A DNA stretch of 64,000 bases from Pelomonas sp937871895 (GTDB lineage: Bacteria; Pseudomonadota; Gammaproteobacteria; Burkholderiales; Burkholderiaceae_C), in NCBI RefSeq assembly GCF_046348265.1, contig NZ_JAXMEO010000005.1. The stretch is one strand, 5' to 3'. The notes under the pieces were generated by a model. It saw nothing but the letters and a program-made list of their open reading frames with translations. It was not told where the DNA came from and did no database searches. Positions 35,785-43,186 of the stretch are shown piece by piece. Numbering within the stretch: the stretch's first letter is position 1; each line of letters starts with the position of its first letter. Position numbers and translations under genes: made by a program.

Positions 35785-36390
35785 ATGAAACCCAAGACCT
35801 CCCTGGCCGTGCTGCTGCCAGTGCTGGCCGCGCTGACGCTGAGCGGCTGTGAAACCGTGTCCTCGCCCGTCGTGCGCCTGCAGCGCCAGGTCAACTACGG
35901 TGATGCCAAGTCCACCGAGCTCGTCACCAACGAGTTCGGCTCGACCGACCTGCAGATGATTGCCGAGAAGATGGTCGGCAGCCTGCTCGAAACGGGCATC
36001 TTCCAGGGCCGCCCGACGGTGACCATCTCCACCGTCAAGAACAAGACCAGCGAGTACATCGACACCACCAATGTCATGAACTCCATCCAGACGGCCCTGG
36101 TCAAGTCCGGCAAGGTCCGCTTCACCCGCTCCATCCAGGAAATGCAGGCTGGCGTGGACGAACTCCAGCGCCAAAACCAAAGCGGCCTCTACAAGAACAA
36201 CACCACCGCCAAGGTGGGCCAGATGACGGCGGCCAAGTACCAGCTCGAAGGCGAGCTGACGTCCATCGTCAAGCAGAACTCCTCGACCAAGGATGTGTTC
36301 TACAAGTTCACGTTGAAGATGTTCGACGTGGCCGAGGGCACCATCGAGTGGCAAGAGGAAAAAGAAATCCGCAAGACCACCAAGCGCTGA
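35785..36390 (+). CDS. lpoB: Penicillin-binding protein activator LpoB
   Basis: 201 residues, lipoprotein signal ending LSGC. After a short linker the LpoB domain reads LQMIAEKMVGSLLETGIF, RPTVTISTVKNKTSEYIDTTNV, KVRFTRSIQEM, AAKYQLEGELTSIVKQ and FTLKMFDVAEGTIEWQEEKEIRKTTKR. LpoB is an outer-membrane lipoprotein that reaches through peptidoglycan to stimulate PBP1b. The linker is much shorter than in E. coli LpoB. It lies between its own partial duplicate and a CsgG-like gene. Confidence 0.88.
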   Translation: MKPKTSLAVLLPVLAALTLSGCETVSSPVVRLQRQVNYGDAKSTELVTNEFGSTDLQMIAEKMVGSLLETGIFQGRPTVTISTVKNKTSEYIDTTNVMNSIQTALVKSGKVRFTRSIQEMQAGVDELQRQNQSGLYKNNTTAKVGQMTAAKYQLEGELTSIVKQNSSTKDVFYKFTLKMFDVAEGTIEWQEEKEIRKTTKR

Positions 36391-36401
36391 GGAGTACCGG
36401 C

Positions 36402-37253
36402 ATGCAACGACGCAACCTCCTGCTGGCCAGCCTGCTGCTGACCACCGCCGGCCTGGCCGCCGCCCAGACCGGCCCCAAGATCGCCGTCACCGACCTGGCC
36501 TACACCGAGAACGTGCGCCAGTACTTCGAGGTCGGCACCCGCAGCAGCACCGGCACCGTGCACGCCGGGCCAACGCATCTGGCCGCCACTCAGCAAAGCA
36601 GCGGCACCTATGTCGCTGGCACCTACAGCTACATGGAGCAGCGCGAGCTCGGCTCCTTCACCAACGACATCAAGGGCGCCATCCTCAAGGGCGGCGCCTT
36701 CCGTCTGGTGCAGGCCAAGGCCTTTGATGCCGGCACGCCCCAGCCCACCAAGGCCGAGCAGGTGCTGAACCAGGTCAAGACCGGCAAGATGGCCCAGCCC
36801 GTGCGCCAGCCCCAGGTCAAGGACATCGTCGACCGCATCAAGAAGGGCGAGTTCCCAGGCGCCGACTACGTGCTCTTCGGCACGCTCAGCAGCCTCGAAT
36901 TCCGCGACAGCCTCTCGCCGCTGCAGGGCACCACCAGCTCCACCCACCAGTTCACCCTCGACCTGGTCGCCGACTTCTCGCTGATCAACACCAAGACCCT
37001 CGAGATCAAATCGGCCTTCAGCGCCCAGGGCAATGGCGGCGACATCAAGATGCTGTCCAACCGCGGCGACGTGCAGCCGCCCAACCGCGGCAAGGTCATG
37101 CGCGAGACCTCTCAGTCGCTCGCCCTGTCCGTCTACCAGCAGATGGCTGACCAACTCGGCCTGCCTGCGCCGGCCGACCCCGCCACCGGCCGCGTCACGC
37201 CGCCGAACGCACCGCCCCAGCCCACCAAGAGCGAGGCTGTGATCCTGCGTTGA
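36402..37253 (+). CDS. CsgG/LpoB-like exported protein
   Basis: 283 residues; the ATG at 36402 follows GAGGAG. Signal peptide (NLLLASLLLTTAGLAAA) without a lipobox. The mature part has KIAVTDLAYTENVRQYFEV, MEQRELGSFTNDIKGAILKGG, VDRIKKGEFPGADYVLFGTLSS and LDLVADFSLINTKTLEIKSAFSA, a fold pattern shared by CsgG and LpoB relatives. The closest function is unknown. Being periplasmic rather than lipid-anchored, it could be a soluble partner of LpoB; this is inference. It starts 11 bp after lpoB. Confidence 0.75.
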   Translation: MQRRNLLLASLLLTTAGLAAAQTGPKIAVTDLAYTENVRQYFEVGTRSSTGTVHAGPTHLAATQQSSGTYVAGTYSYMEQRELGSFTNDIKGAILKGGAFRLVQAKAFDAGTPQPTKAEQVLNQVKTGKMAQPVRQPQVKDIVDRIKKGEFPGADYVLFGTLSSLEFRDSLSPLQGTTSSTHQFTLDLVADFSLINTKTLEIKSAFSAQGNGGDIKMLSNRGDVQPPNRGKVMRETSQSLALSVYQQMADQLGLPAPADPATGRVTPPNAPPQPTKSEAVILR

Positions 37254-38191
37254 GACGACGCTGGCGCCTCGCCACGCTCCTGGCCCTGTCGCTCACGATG
37301 AGCGTTGGCGGCCAGGCGCTGGCGCAAGGCGCTGCTGAACCGGCAGCAACTTCGGCGTCAGCCTGGCGCCTTGTTCCCCCCGTCCTGCCCGGCGCCGCCA
37401 GCATCTGGCTGCGCGGCGCTTTGGGCGGCCCGGCCCGGCTGCGCGTCTGGTGGGTGCCCGGCTCCGGCTGCCCCGGCTTCATGCCCGCCGGCCAGGCTTG
37501 GCTCGACGCCTGGCCCGAGGCCGAGATCCGCGTGCTGATCAAGCCCGGCATCGACGCCGCCGGCCGCTGCGCCCCCGACTTCCCCTCGCGTGACCGCCTG
37601 CGCGACTGGGCCCATGCCGCCCGGCTCGCCATCGAAAGTTCAGCGACCAGCGCGCAGCCGCTCCAGCCCCTGCCCACCTTGCTCGTCGGCCTCAGCGAAG
37701 GCGGCGAGATCCTCGCGGCATTGGCGCCCGCCGTTGAAGGCCTCAGCGGCCTCGTGCTCATCGCCGCCCCTGGCCTCGACCCCCATGCCTGGGCCGCCGA
37801 GCAAGCCGCCCGCGAGCACGACGCCGCCGGCTGGCGCGCCCTGCTCGCCCAAGCCAGCAGTGACGCGCCCGACGAGACCCTGCTCGACGGCCGCTCCCTC
37901 GGCTACTGGCGCGACCTGCTGCAGTGGCGCCAGCAAGCCGCTCTGCTCACCCTCCCCGTGACGCTCGCCCGCGCCTGGGGCGAACGCGACGAACGCATTC
38001 CGCCGGCTGCCTACGCCCGCTTTGCTGCGTTGGCTAACGCCCGCTCGGGCGGCTGGTGCGACTGGCCTGTCCCCGCTGCCAACCATCCGCTACAGGGCTC
38101 GCAAGGGGATGGCATCGCGCAGCTCCTCAGCCGCCTGTCCGCTTGGTCACGGCGTGGGGCGGGCGGATCGGTGTGCGCGGCGTGGCCTTGA
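37250..38191 (+). CDS. Exported alpha/beta-hydrolase-like protein
   Basis: 313 residues. Translation begins at a TTG overlapping the previous stop (TTGA), followed by a signal peptide (LATLLALSLTMSVGGQALA). The nucleophile elbow GLSEGGE (Ser), GERDERIP (Asp) and PAANHPLQG (His) give a plausible alpha/beta-hydrolase triad in the right order. Substrate is unknown. It is the last gene of the lipoprotein cluster, but its link to cell-wall synthesis is unproven. Confidence 0.65.
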   Translation: MRRRWRLATLLALSLTMSVGGQALAQGAAEPAATSASAWRLVPPVLPGAASIWLRGALGGPARLRVWWVPGSGCPGFMPAGQAWLDAWPEAEIRVLIKPGIDAAGRCAPDFPSRDRLRDWAHAARLAIESSATSAQPLQPLPTLLVGLSEGGEILAALAPAVEGLSGLVLIAAPGLDPHAWAAEQAAREHDAAGWRALLAQASSDAPDETLLDGRSLGYWRDLLQWRQQAALLTLPVTLARAWGERDERIPPAAYARFAALANARSGGWCDWPVPAANHPLQGSQGDGIAQLLSRLSAWSRRGAGGSVCAAWP

Positions 38192-38215
38192 TGGGTGCGT
38201 AGCGCTGAGGCTGCT

Positions 38216-38470
38216 GCGGCGAGCGGGTCGGCAAAGTCCCGCCCGGGCTGCCTGGTGCGCTCCAGTTGGGGAGGTCGCTGCGCGACTACCCTGCGGTGCT
38301 CAGTTTGCGGGGCTCGCGCCGAACTTCCTTCGCTACGCTCCGGTCGAACAGGCGGCGCGAAGTCAGTGGTCGAAGTTCGCTTCGCTCACGCCCCGCAAAC
38401 CTCCGCTCCTCGGCACCCCAAAAGTCCGCGCCCCAGCCAGCCCGGGCGTGCCTTTGGGGCGGCGATGGGA
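38216..38470. repeat. ~255-bp direct repeat, left copy (flanks the toxin-antitoxin genes)
   Basis: Closely matches 39219-39474, with roughly nine of ten bases the same by eye and no large gaps. It contains imperfect inverted arms: CCCGCCCGGGCTG near the left end with CAGCCCGGGCG near the right, and TGCGGGGC/GCCCCGCA around GAACTTC/GAAGTTC. It holds no plausible gene. With the short stretches on either side it accounts for the 344 bp between the hydrolase and toxin genes. Confidence 0.85.
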
Positions 38471-38509
38471 GAGTGCTGCGGATGAATGCTGGTGCAGGTG
38501 GCGGCTTCG

Positions 38510-38527
38510 GTTAGCGAACTTGCTAAC
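38510..38527. promoter_or_regulatory. Palindromic operator upstream of the toxin-antitoxin genes
   Basis: GTTAGC-GAACTT-GCTAAC, perfect 6-bp arms with a 6-bp spacer, 8 bp before the toxin ATG. XRE antitoxins normally bind such dyads to repress their own operon, so this is the likely autoregulatory site and probably overlaps the promoter. Confidence 0.65.
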
Positions 38528-38535
38528 ATTGCGAC

Positions 38536-38862
38536 ATGGCCTTTGACATCGACTACTTTCACGAGCGGGTGCTTGCCGAGATCGAGTCGTGGCCGGTTGA
38601 TGTGCTGGCTGACTACGCGCGCTTGGTCGAGTTGCTCGCTGAGCATGGCCCCAGCCTTCGTCTGCCGCATTCGCGGGCGTTTGGTGACGGGTTGTTCGAG
38701 TTGCGGCCAAGAGGGCGGGCCGGCATCGGGCGCGCCTTCTATTGCTTCCTGGTGGGCAAGCGTGTGATCGTGCTACATGCCTTTATCAAGAAGACGCAGC
38801 AGACGCCCGACAGCGAGTTGAAACTGGCGCGCAAGCGCCTCAAGGAGATCCAGCATGGCTGA
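38536..38862 (+). CDS. RelE/HigB-like (phage Gp49-type) toxin
   Basis: 108 residues, PF05973-type RelE-superfamily toxin: LPHSRAFGDGLFELRPRGRAGIGRAFYCFLVGKRVIVLHAFIKKTQQTPDSELKLARKR carries the family core, with FELR, the GR-YCF strand and the HAFIKKTQKTP motif. Such toxins cleave mRNA, usually at the ribosome, when not bound by antitoxin. The toxin gene comes first, as in HigBA, and overlaps the antitoxin gene by 8 bp. Confidence 0.88.
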   Translation: MAFDIDYFHERVLAEIESWPVDVLADYARLVELLAEHGPSLRLPHSRAFGDGLFELRPRGRAGIGRAFYCFLVGKRVIVLHAFIKKTQQTPDSELKLARKRLKEIQHG

Positions 38863-39172
38863 TTTGAAGTTCAAGCCGGTGCGGCATCAGCACGACGAAT
38901 TCCTGGCCAAGGCCAAGCAGCGAGCGGGGTTCGCCGAGGCCTATGAGTCTTTGGAGCTGGAGTACGCGCTGGCGAACCAGATGCTCAAGGCGCGGGCCAA
39001 GGCCGGCCTCACGCAAGACGCGGTTGCGGAACGCATGGGCACCACCAAGAGCGCCATCTCTCGCCTGGAGGCGGCGGGGCGGCATGCGCCCTCGCTGGCC
39101 ACGCTCAAGAAGTACGCCGCCGCAGTGGGGTGTGATCTGCAGGTGAAGCTGGTGCGGCAGAAGTCGTCCTGA
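38855..39172 (+). CDS. XRE-family HigA-like antitoxin
   Basis: 105 residues. A helix-turn-helix spans about 46-95: LEYALANQMLKARAKAGLTQDAVAERMGTTKSAISRLEAAG followed by ATLKKYAAAVGCDLQVKLV. It should neutralise the preceding toxin and repress the operon at the 38510-38527 palindrome. The N-terminal ~45 residues are charged and probably form the toxin-binding arm. The module lies between two direct repeats and next to an insertion sequence, suggesting horizontal arrival. Confidence 0.88.
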   Translation: MADLKFKPVRHQHDEFLAKAKQRAGFAEAYESLELEYALANQMLKARAKAGLTQDAVAERMGTTKSAISRLEAAGRHAPSLATLKKYAAAVGCDLQVKLVRQKSS

Positions 39173-39218
39173 AGGGCGTGCTGTCCAGCGCTTGCCGTAG
39201 CCATCTGCTGTGGCATGT

Positions 39219-39474
39219 GCGGCGAGTGGGCTGGCAAAGTCCCGCCCGGGCTGGCTGAGGCGCTCCAGTTGGGGCGGGCGCTGCGCGACTGCCCTCCGGT
39301 GCTCAGCTTGCGGGGCTCGCGCCGAACTCCCCTCGCTGGCGCTCCGGTCAAACAGGCGGCGCGAAGTCAGAGGCCGAAGTTCGCTTCGCTCACGCCCCGC
39401 AAACCTCCGCTCCTCGGCACCCCAAAAGTCCGCGCCACAGCCAGCCCGGGCGAGCCTTTGTGGACGACGGTGGG
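39219..39474. repeat. ~256-bp direct repeat, right copy
   Basis: Same orientation as 38216-38470, with scattered substitutions. Together the copies bracket the toxin-antitoxin pair, giving a unit of about 1.0 kb per copy-to-copy interval. The following 39475-39652 holds a 32-codon open stretch but no recognisable gene. Confidence 0.85.
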
Positions 39475-39656
39475 CGACTGAGCCGGACGCGCAAGACGCA
39501 GACACATCAATGCTGCTCGGCCCGCTCAGGCGGGGAGAGGTTTGCGTAGTCGATCAATGGCCACCCTGGACAATGCCGTCCTGCCCTATGCAGACCGCCG
39601 TTGCATTACGCCGATTGGCTATGGCAAGTTTGGTGCAACAGATCATTCATCTCTAG

Positions 39657-40844
39657 GGAAGGTCTGCAAAACCCCGCCCACGCAGGCTACTGAGGTCGGG
39701 CGCGGCTCTTGAGGCGGAATCCGCTGTGCGGCGAGGCCCAGCGGCGCATCGCCGGCAATGATTTCGCGTCCTCCCGAGGGCCTGCGGCCGCATCGCAGGC
39801 GCACTCATCCCCGCGTCCCCAGCAGTTGTCGCCGTGCCATCCACAGATTGCTCAGCGCAAACAGCATCGTCAGCCGCGCGGTGTTCTTCGCCAGGCCCCG
39901 GTAGCGCACCTTCGCGTAACCGAACTGCTGCTTGACCACACGAAACGGGTGCTCGACCTTGGCCCGCATGCTCGCCTTGAGCTGCTCCACCTTGTCCAGC
40001 AGCCGATCCACTTCGCGCGTCGGGTCAAGCGCGCGGCGCCGGCCCGGGCGCATCGCGATGTGCCAGTCCACCTTCAGGCCCCGGGCCTCTTCGCGCTTGC
40101 CCACGCCCCGGTAGCCCGCATCGGCAAACACGACCTTCTCTTCCCCGTGCAGCAACGCCGCCGCCTGCGTCACATCGTTGACGTTGGCTGCCGTGCCGAT
40201 GACGGTGTGCACCAGCCCCGACTCGGCGTCCACGCCGATGTGCGCCTTCATCCCGAAGTGCCACTGCTGGCCCTTCTTGGTCTGATGCATCTCGGGGTCG
40301 CGCTCGCCATCCAGGTTCTTGGTCGAGCTCGGCGCGGCGATGATGGTAGCGTCCACCACCGTGCCGGTCTTGAGCATCAGGCCTTGCTGAGCCAGCCCAG
40401 CGTTGATGGCGGCCAGCAGCTGCGGCGTCAGCTGGTGCCTCTCCAGCAGGTGGCGAAAGCGCAGGATCGTGGTCTCGTCGGGCATGCGTGCGGCGCCCTC
40501 CAGCCCGGCGAAGCGGCGGTACAGCGGGCGCTCGTGCAACTCCTCTTCCATGGCCGGATCGCTGAGGTTCCACCACAGCTGCAGGCAGTGGATGCGCAGC
40601 ATCGTCTCGATGGGAAACGGCGGCCTGCCACCCAACGCCTGGTGGGCGCCTCGCGCATGCGGCTGGATCAGCGACACCAGCGCGGCCCACGGCACCACCT
40701 GATTCATCTCGTCGAGGAAGACTTCCTTGCGGGTCTTCTTGGGCAGCGGGTCAAGGCCGAGCGTGATCTGGTCCATGCCCCGCATCGTCCTCGACTCTTA
40801 TGCCACTTGCCAGTCGGATTGACGCGAGGTTTTGCAGACCTTCC
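39657..40844. mobile_element. Complete IS5-family insertion sequence (1,188 bp)
   Basis: Terminal inverted repeats begin GGAAGGTCTGCAAAACC at both ends (17 bp exact, imperfect beyond). The 4-bp target duplication CTAG is present at 39653-39656 and 40845-40848, as expected for IS5-type elements (YTAR targets). One intact transposase fills the element on the minus strand. Intact ends and gene suggest it is recent and possibly active. Confidence 0.95.
39805..40785 (-). CDS. IS5-family transposase
   Basis: 326 residues. DUF772-type N-terminus (GRPPFPIETMLRIHCLQLWW, ARMPDETTILRFRHLLE) and a DDE domain: GTVVDATIIAAPSS (first Asp), VVFADAGYRG (second Asp), and VEHPFRVVKQQFGYAKVRYRG (Glu region). 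It catalyses cut-and-paste movement of the element. No frameshift or stop is seen. A second Met at codon 4 could be the true start. Confidence 0.95.
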   Translation of the reverse strand: MRGMDQITLGLDPLPKKTRKEVFLDEMNQVVPWAALVSLIQPHARGAHQALGGRPPFPIETMLRIHCLQLWWNLSDPAMEEELHERPLYRRFAGLEGAARMPDETTILRFRHLLERHQLTPQLLAAINAGLAQQGLMLKTGTVVDATIIAAPSSTKNLDGERDPEMHQTKKGQQWHFGMKAHIGVDAESGLVHTVIGTAANVNDVTQAAALLHGEEKVVFADAGYRGVGKREEARGLKVDWHIAMRPGRRRALDPTREVDRLLDKVEQLKASMRAKVEHPFRVVKQQFGYAKVRYRGLAKNTARLTMLFALSNLWMARRQLLGTRG

Positions 40845-40856
40845 CTAGCTACCGAT

Positions 40857-41276
40857 ATGAATCTCAAGCTCATTGCCTTTGCCCTTCTCGTTTGCAGCAC
40901 TTCAACACAGGCGCAGATCTTCGACTGGTCCCGCTTGGATGGAACCTGGGCAGAGAGCACAAGGAACTTGTACGGCTGTCGGGCCGACAACCTTCACCAT
41001 GTTTTCGTGTTGAGCGAGGACAAGAAGACCATTACGTTCAAGTTGGACCGTCTGTGGCGCATCGGCACAGGCCAGGAGGTTCGAGAGTACAAGGCCTCGG
41101 TTGTGGCTCAATCTGAATGGAGTTTGTTCATTCGCTACGGTGCAGAACTCGAAGGAATTCCAGAGCAGATGCGAGAGTGGGAGCTTCGCTTTATCGGACC
41201 TGGTGCCTACCGGTGGCGATCCACAGCTTGGGCGCCCAACGAGTTCAACGACGTAATCGGAGTCCGCTGCGAGTGA
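40857..41276 (+). CDS. Hypothetical exported protein next to the IS element
   Basis: 139 residues. The ATG at 40857 begins a clear signal peptide (MNLKLIAFALLVCSTSTQA). The mature part has FDWSRLDGTWAESTRNLYGC, SEDKKTITFKLDRLWR and YRWRSTAWAPNEFNDVIGVRCE, with two Cys that may pair, suggesting a small beta-barrel. No family was recognised. The right end of the IS duplication is only 8 bp before the ATG, so the insertion has removed the native promoter and ribosome-binding site from its side, and expression may be lost or IS-driven. Base composition is less GC-rich than neighbours. Confidence 0.65.
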   Translation: MNLKLIAFALLVCSTSTQAQIFDWSRLDGTWAESTRNLYGCRADNLHHVFVLSEDKKTITFKLDRLWRIGTGQEVREYKASVVAQSEWSLFIRYGAELEGIPEQMREWELRFIGPGAYRWRSTAWAPNEFNDVIGVRCE

Positions 41277-41324
41277 CGCCGAACCAGTCGCTCGGGTGGG
41301 CCTCCACCAACTGGCCCTTCAGCT

Positions 41325-42122
41325 TCAACGTCGATCCAGTTCACAGAGCTCAGCGCCCCTCACCCCACCCTCTCCATCACCCCCCCCACTCACCCTTACC
41401 ACCTGCCCCGGCGCCATCGGCGTCCAGTGCTCGCTGTCGTCGCCCAGGGGTTCTGAGGCGATGGCCCAGCCGCCGGCTTGGGGCTTGGTGTAGAGGCTGG
41501 GGGGCTGGTCGTCGCTGGCCCAGCGGATGGCCCAGAGGGTGGTGCCGTCGGTGAGGGCGGCGGCAAAGCGCAGGGGTTCGTCGATGCCGGCTTGCTGCAT
41601 GGCTTGCAGCGTGCTGCCGAGCACGTGCTGGATGGCCTTTGGCGCGCTCAGGCCAGCGTCGAGCTGCTGGACGATGAGCAAAAAGAGCAGCTCCGAGTCC
41701 GTCGCGCCGCGTCGGTGCTCGAAGAGCGCGTCGGGCAGCTGACCCTCTAGCGTGCGGCGCAACTTGGCGTAGCCGCCGATCTGGCCGTTGTGGATGAGCA
41801 TGTAACGGCCGTGGTGGAAGGGGTGGCAGTTTTGCCGCGCGATGCCGCCGCCGGTGGCGGCGCGCACATGGGCGAGGAAGCAGCGTGAGCGCACGTTGGC
41901 GCACAGGCTCAAGAGGTTCTCGTCGCTCCAGGCGGGCATGACCTCGCGGTAGACGCCGGGCTCGGGGCGCTCGCCGTACCAGCCAATGCCAAAGCCGTCG
42001 CCATTGGTCACCGTGCGGGCCTGGACGGCGCTGAGGCTCTGCTTGACAAGCGAGTGGCTGGGCTTGCAGACCAGGTCTTCGAGCAGGATGGGGTCGCCCG
42101 CGTAGGCGAGGAATCGGCACAT
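41325..42122 (-). CDS. Class II glutamine amidotransferase (YafJ-like)
   Basis: 265 residues from the ATG at 42122, giving MCRFLAYAGDP: Cys2 becomes the N-terminal nucleophile once Met is removed. Conserved Ntn-hydrolase parts are NGDGFGIGWYG, FLAHVRAATGGGIARQNCHPF and MLIHNGQIGGY, with RRGATDSELLFLLI. It hydrolyses glutamine or a gamma-glutamyl compound; relatives such as EgtC act on gamma-glutamyl substrates. No synthase partner is encoded beside it, and gshB is divergent, 110 bp away. Confidence 0.88.
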   Translation of the reverse strand: MCRFLAYAGDPILLEDLVCKPSHSLVKQSLSAVQARTVTNGDGFGIGWYGERPEPGVYREVMPAWSDENLLSLCANVRSRCFLAHVRAATGGGIARQNCHPFHHGRYMLIHNGQIGGYAKLRRTLEGQLPDALFEHRRGATDSELLFLLIVQQLDAGLSAPKAIQHVLGSTLQAMQQAGIDEPLRFAAALTDGTTLWAIRWASDDQPPSLYTKPQAGGWAIASEPLGDDSEHWTPMAPGQVVRVSGGGDGEGGVRGAELCELDRR

Positions 42123-42232
42123 GGGCGCATGGTGGCGGCGCCGGGCGCTGTGGGGCAAGGGCCCAGGCGCTGCTGGGCTCCTCCTGCTGTGCAACACTGC
42201 CCAGCTACCGCCTCGCCGAGCTTGATCCCACC

Positions 42233-43186
42233 ATGAAACTGTTGTTCGTTGCCGACCCGCTGGAGACCTTCAAGACCTACAAGGATTCCACCTTCGCCAT
42301 GATGCGCGAGGCCGCCAAGCGGGGGCATGAGATCGTGGCTTGCGAGCCGACGCAGCTGGTGTGGCAGCGCGGTGGGCGTGTGACGGCGCGGGGTGCGAGG
42401 CATATCGCGCTGACGGGCGATGCGACCGATTGGTTCGTGACCGAGCAGGTGGCTGACCTAGCCCTGGCCGATGCGGGCGCGGTGCTGATGCGCAAGGACC
42501 CGCCCTTTGACAGCGAGTTCTTCTACGCTACCCACCTCTTGAGCCAGGCCGAGCGTGAAGGCGCCCGCGTCTTCAACAAGCCCGCGGCCTTGCGCGAGCA
42601 CCCCGAGAAGCTGGCGATTCTGGAGTTCCCCGCCTTCATCGCGCCCACGCTGGTCACGCGTGACGCGGCCGAGATCCGCGCCTTCCATGCCGAGCACCGC
42701 GACATCATCCTCAAGCCGCTCGACGGCATGGGCGGCATGGGCATCTTCCGCGTCAAGGACGACGGCCTCAACCTCGGCGCCATCATCGAGACGCTCAACA
42801 AGGACGGTGCCCAGACCGTGATGGTGCAGCGCTACCTGCCCGCCATCGTCGATGGCGACAAGCGCGTGCTCGTCATCGGCGGCAAGCCGGTGCCGCATTG
42901 CCTGGCGCGCATCCCCCAAGGCGGCGAGGTGCGCGGCAACCTCGCGGCCGGCGGCAAGGGCGTGGCCCGGCCGCTCACCGCGCGGGACCGCGAGATTGCC
43001 GAGACCCTGGGCCCCATCCTCGCCGCGCGCGGCCTGCTGCTGGTGGGCCTCGATGTGATTGGCGACACGCTCACCGAGATCAACGTCACCAGCCCGACCT
43101 GCTTCCAGGAGATCACGCAGCAGAGCGGCTTTGACGTGGCGGCTATGTTCATCGACGCGCTGGAGGCAGCGCTTCAGGCTGCATGA
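42233..43186 (+). CDS. gshB: Glutathione synthetase
   Basis: 317 residues, close to E. coli GshB (316). It ligates glycine to gamma-glutamylcysteine with ATP. The N-terminal domain has MKLLFVADPLETFKTYKDST and MRKDPPFDSEFFYATHLL; the ATP-grasp part has ILKPLDGMGGMGIFRV, VMVQRYLPAIVDGDKRVLVIGG, GNLAAGG and LTEINVTSPTCFQEI. It completes glutathione synthesis with gshA. Its stop overlaps the next start (ATGA). Confidence 0.95.
   Translation: MKLLFVADPLETFKTYKDSTFAMMREAAKRGHEIVACEPTQLVWQRGGRVTARGARHIALTGDATDWFVTEQVADLALADAGAVLMRKDPPFDSEFFYATHLLSQAEREGARVFNKPAALREHPEKLAILEFPAFIAPTLVTRDAAEIRAFHAEHRDIILKPLDGMGGMGIFRVKDDGLNLGAIIETLNKDGAQTVMVQRYLPAIVDGDKRVLVIGGKPVPHCLARIPQGGEVRGNLAAGGKGVARPLTARDREIAETLGPILAARGLLLVGLDVIGDTLTEINVTSPTCFQEITQQSGFDVAAMFIDALEAALQAA

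Noticed and set aside
38510..38527. GTTAGC...GCTAAC as an integron attC site
   Set aside because: The ends do not satisfy GTTRRRY/RYYYAAC, spacing is far too short, and no integrase is present; an operator is more likely.
39557..40857. A pre-insertion longer gene: the open stretch from ATG 39557 would join in frame with the 40857 gene if the IS and one CTAG were removed
   Set aside because: The 40857 protein begins with a textbook signal peptide, so an N-terminal extension of 36 residues is unlikely; probably chance.
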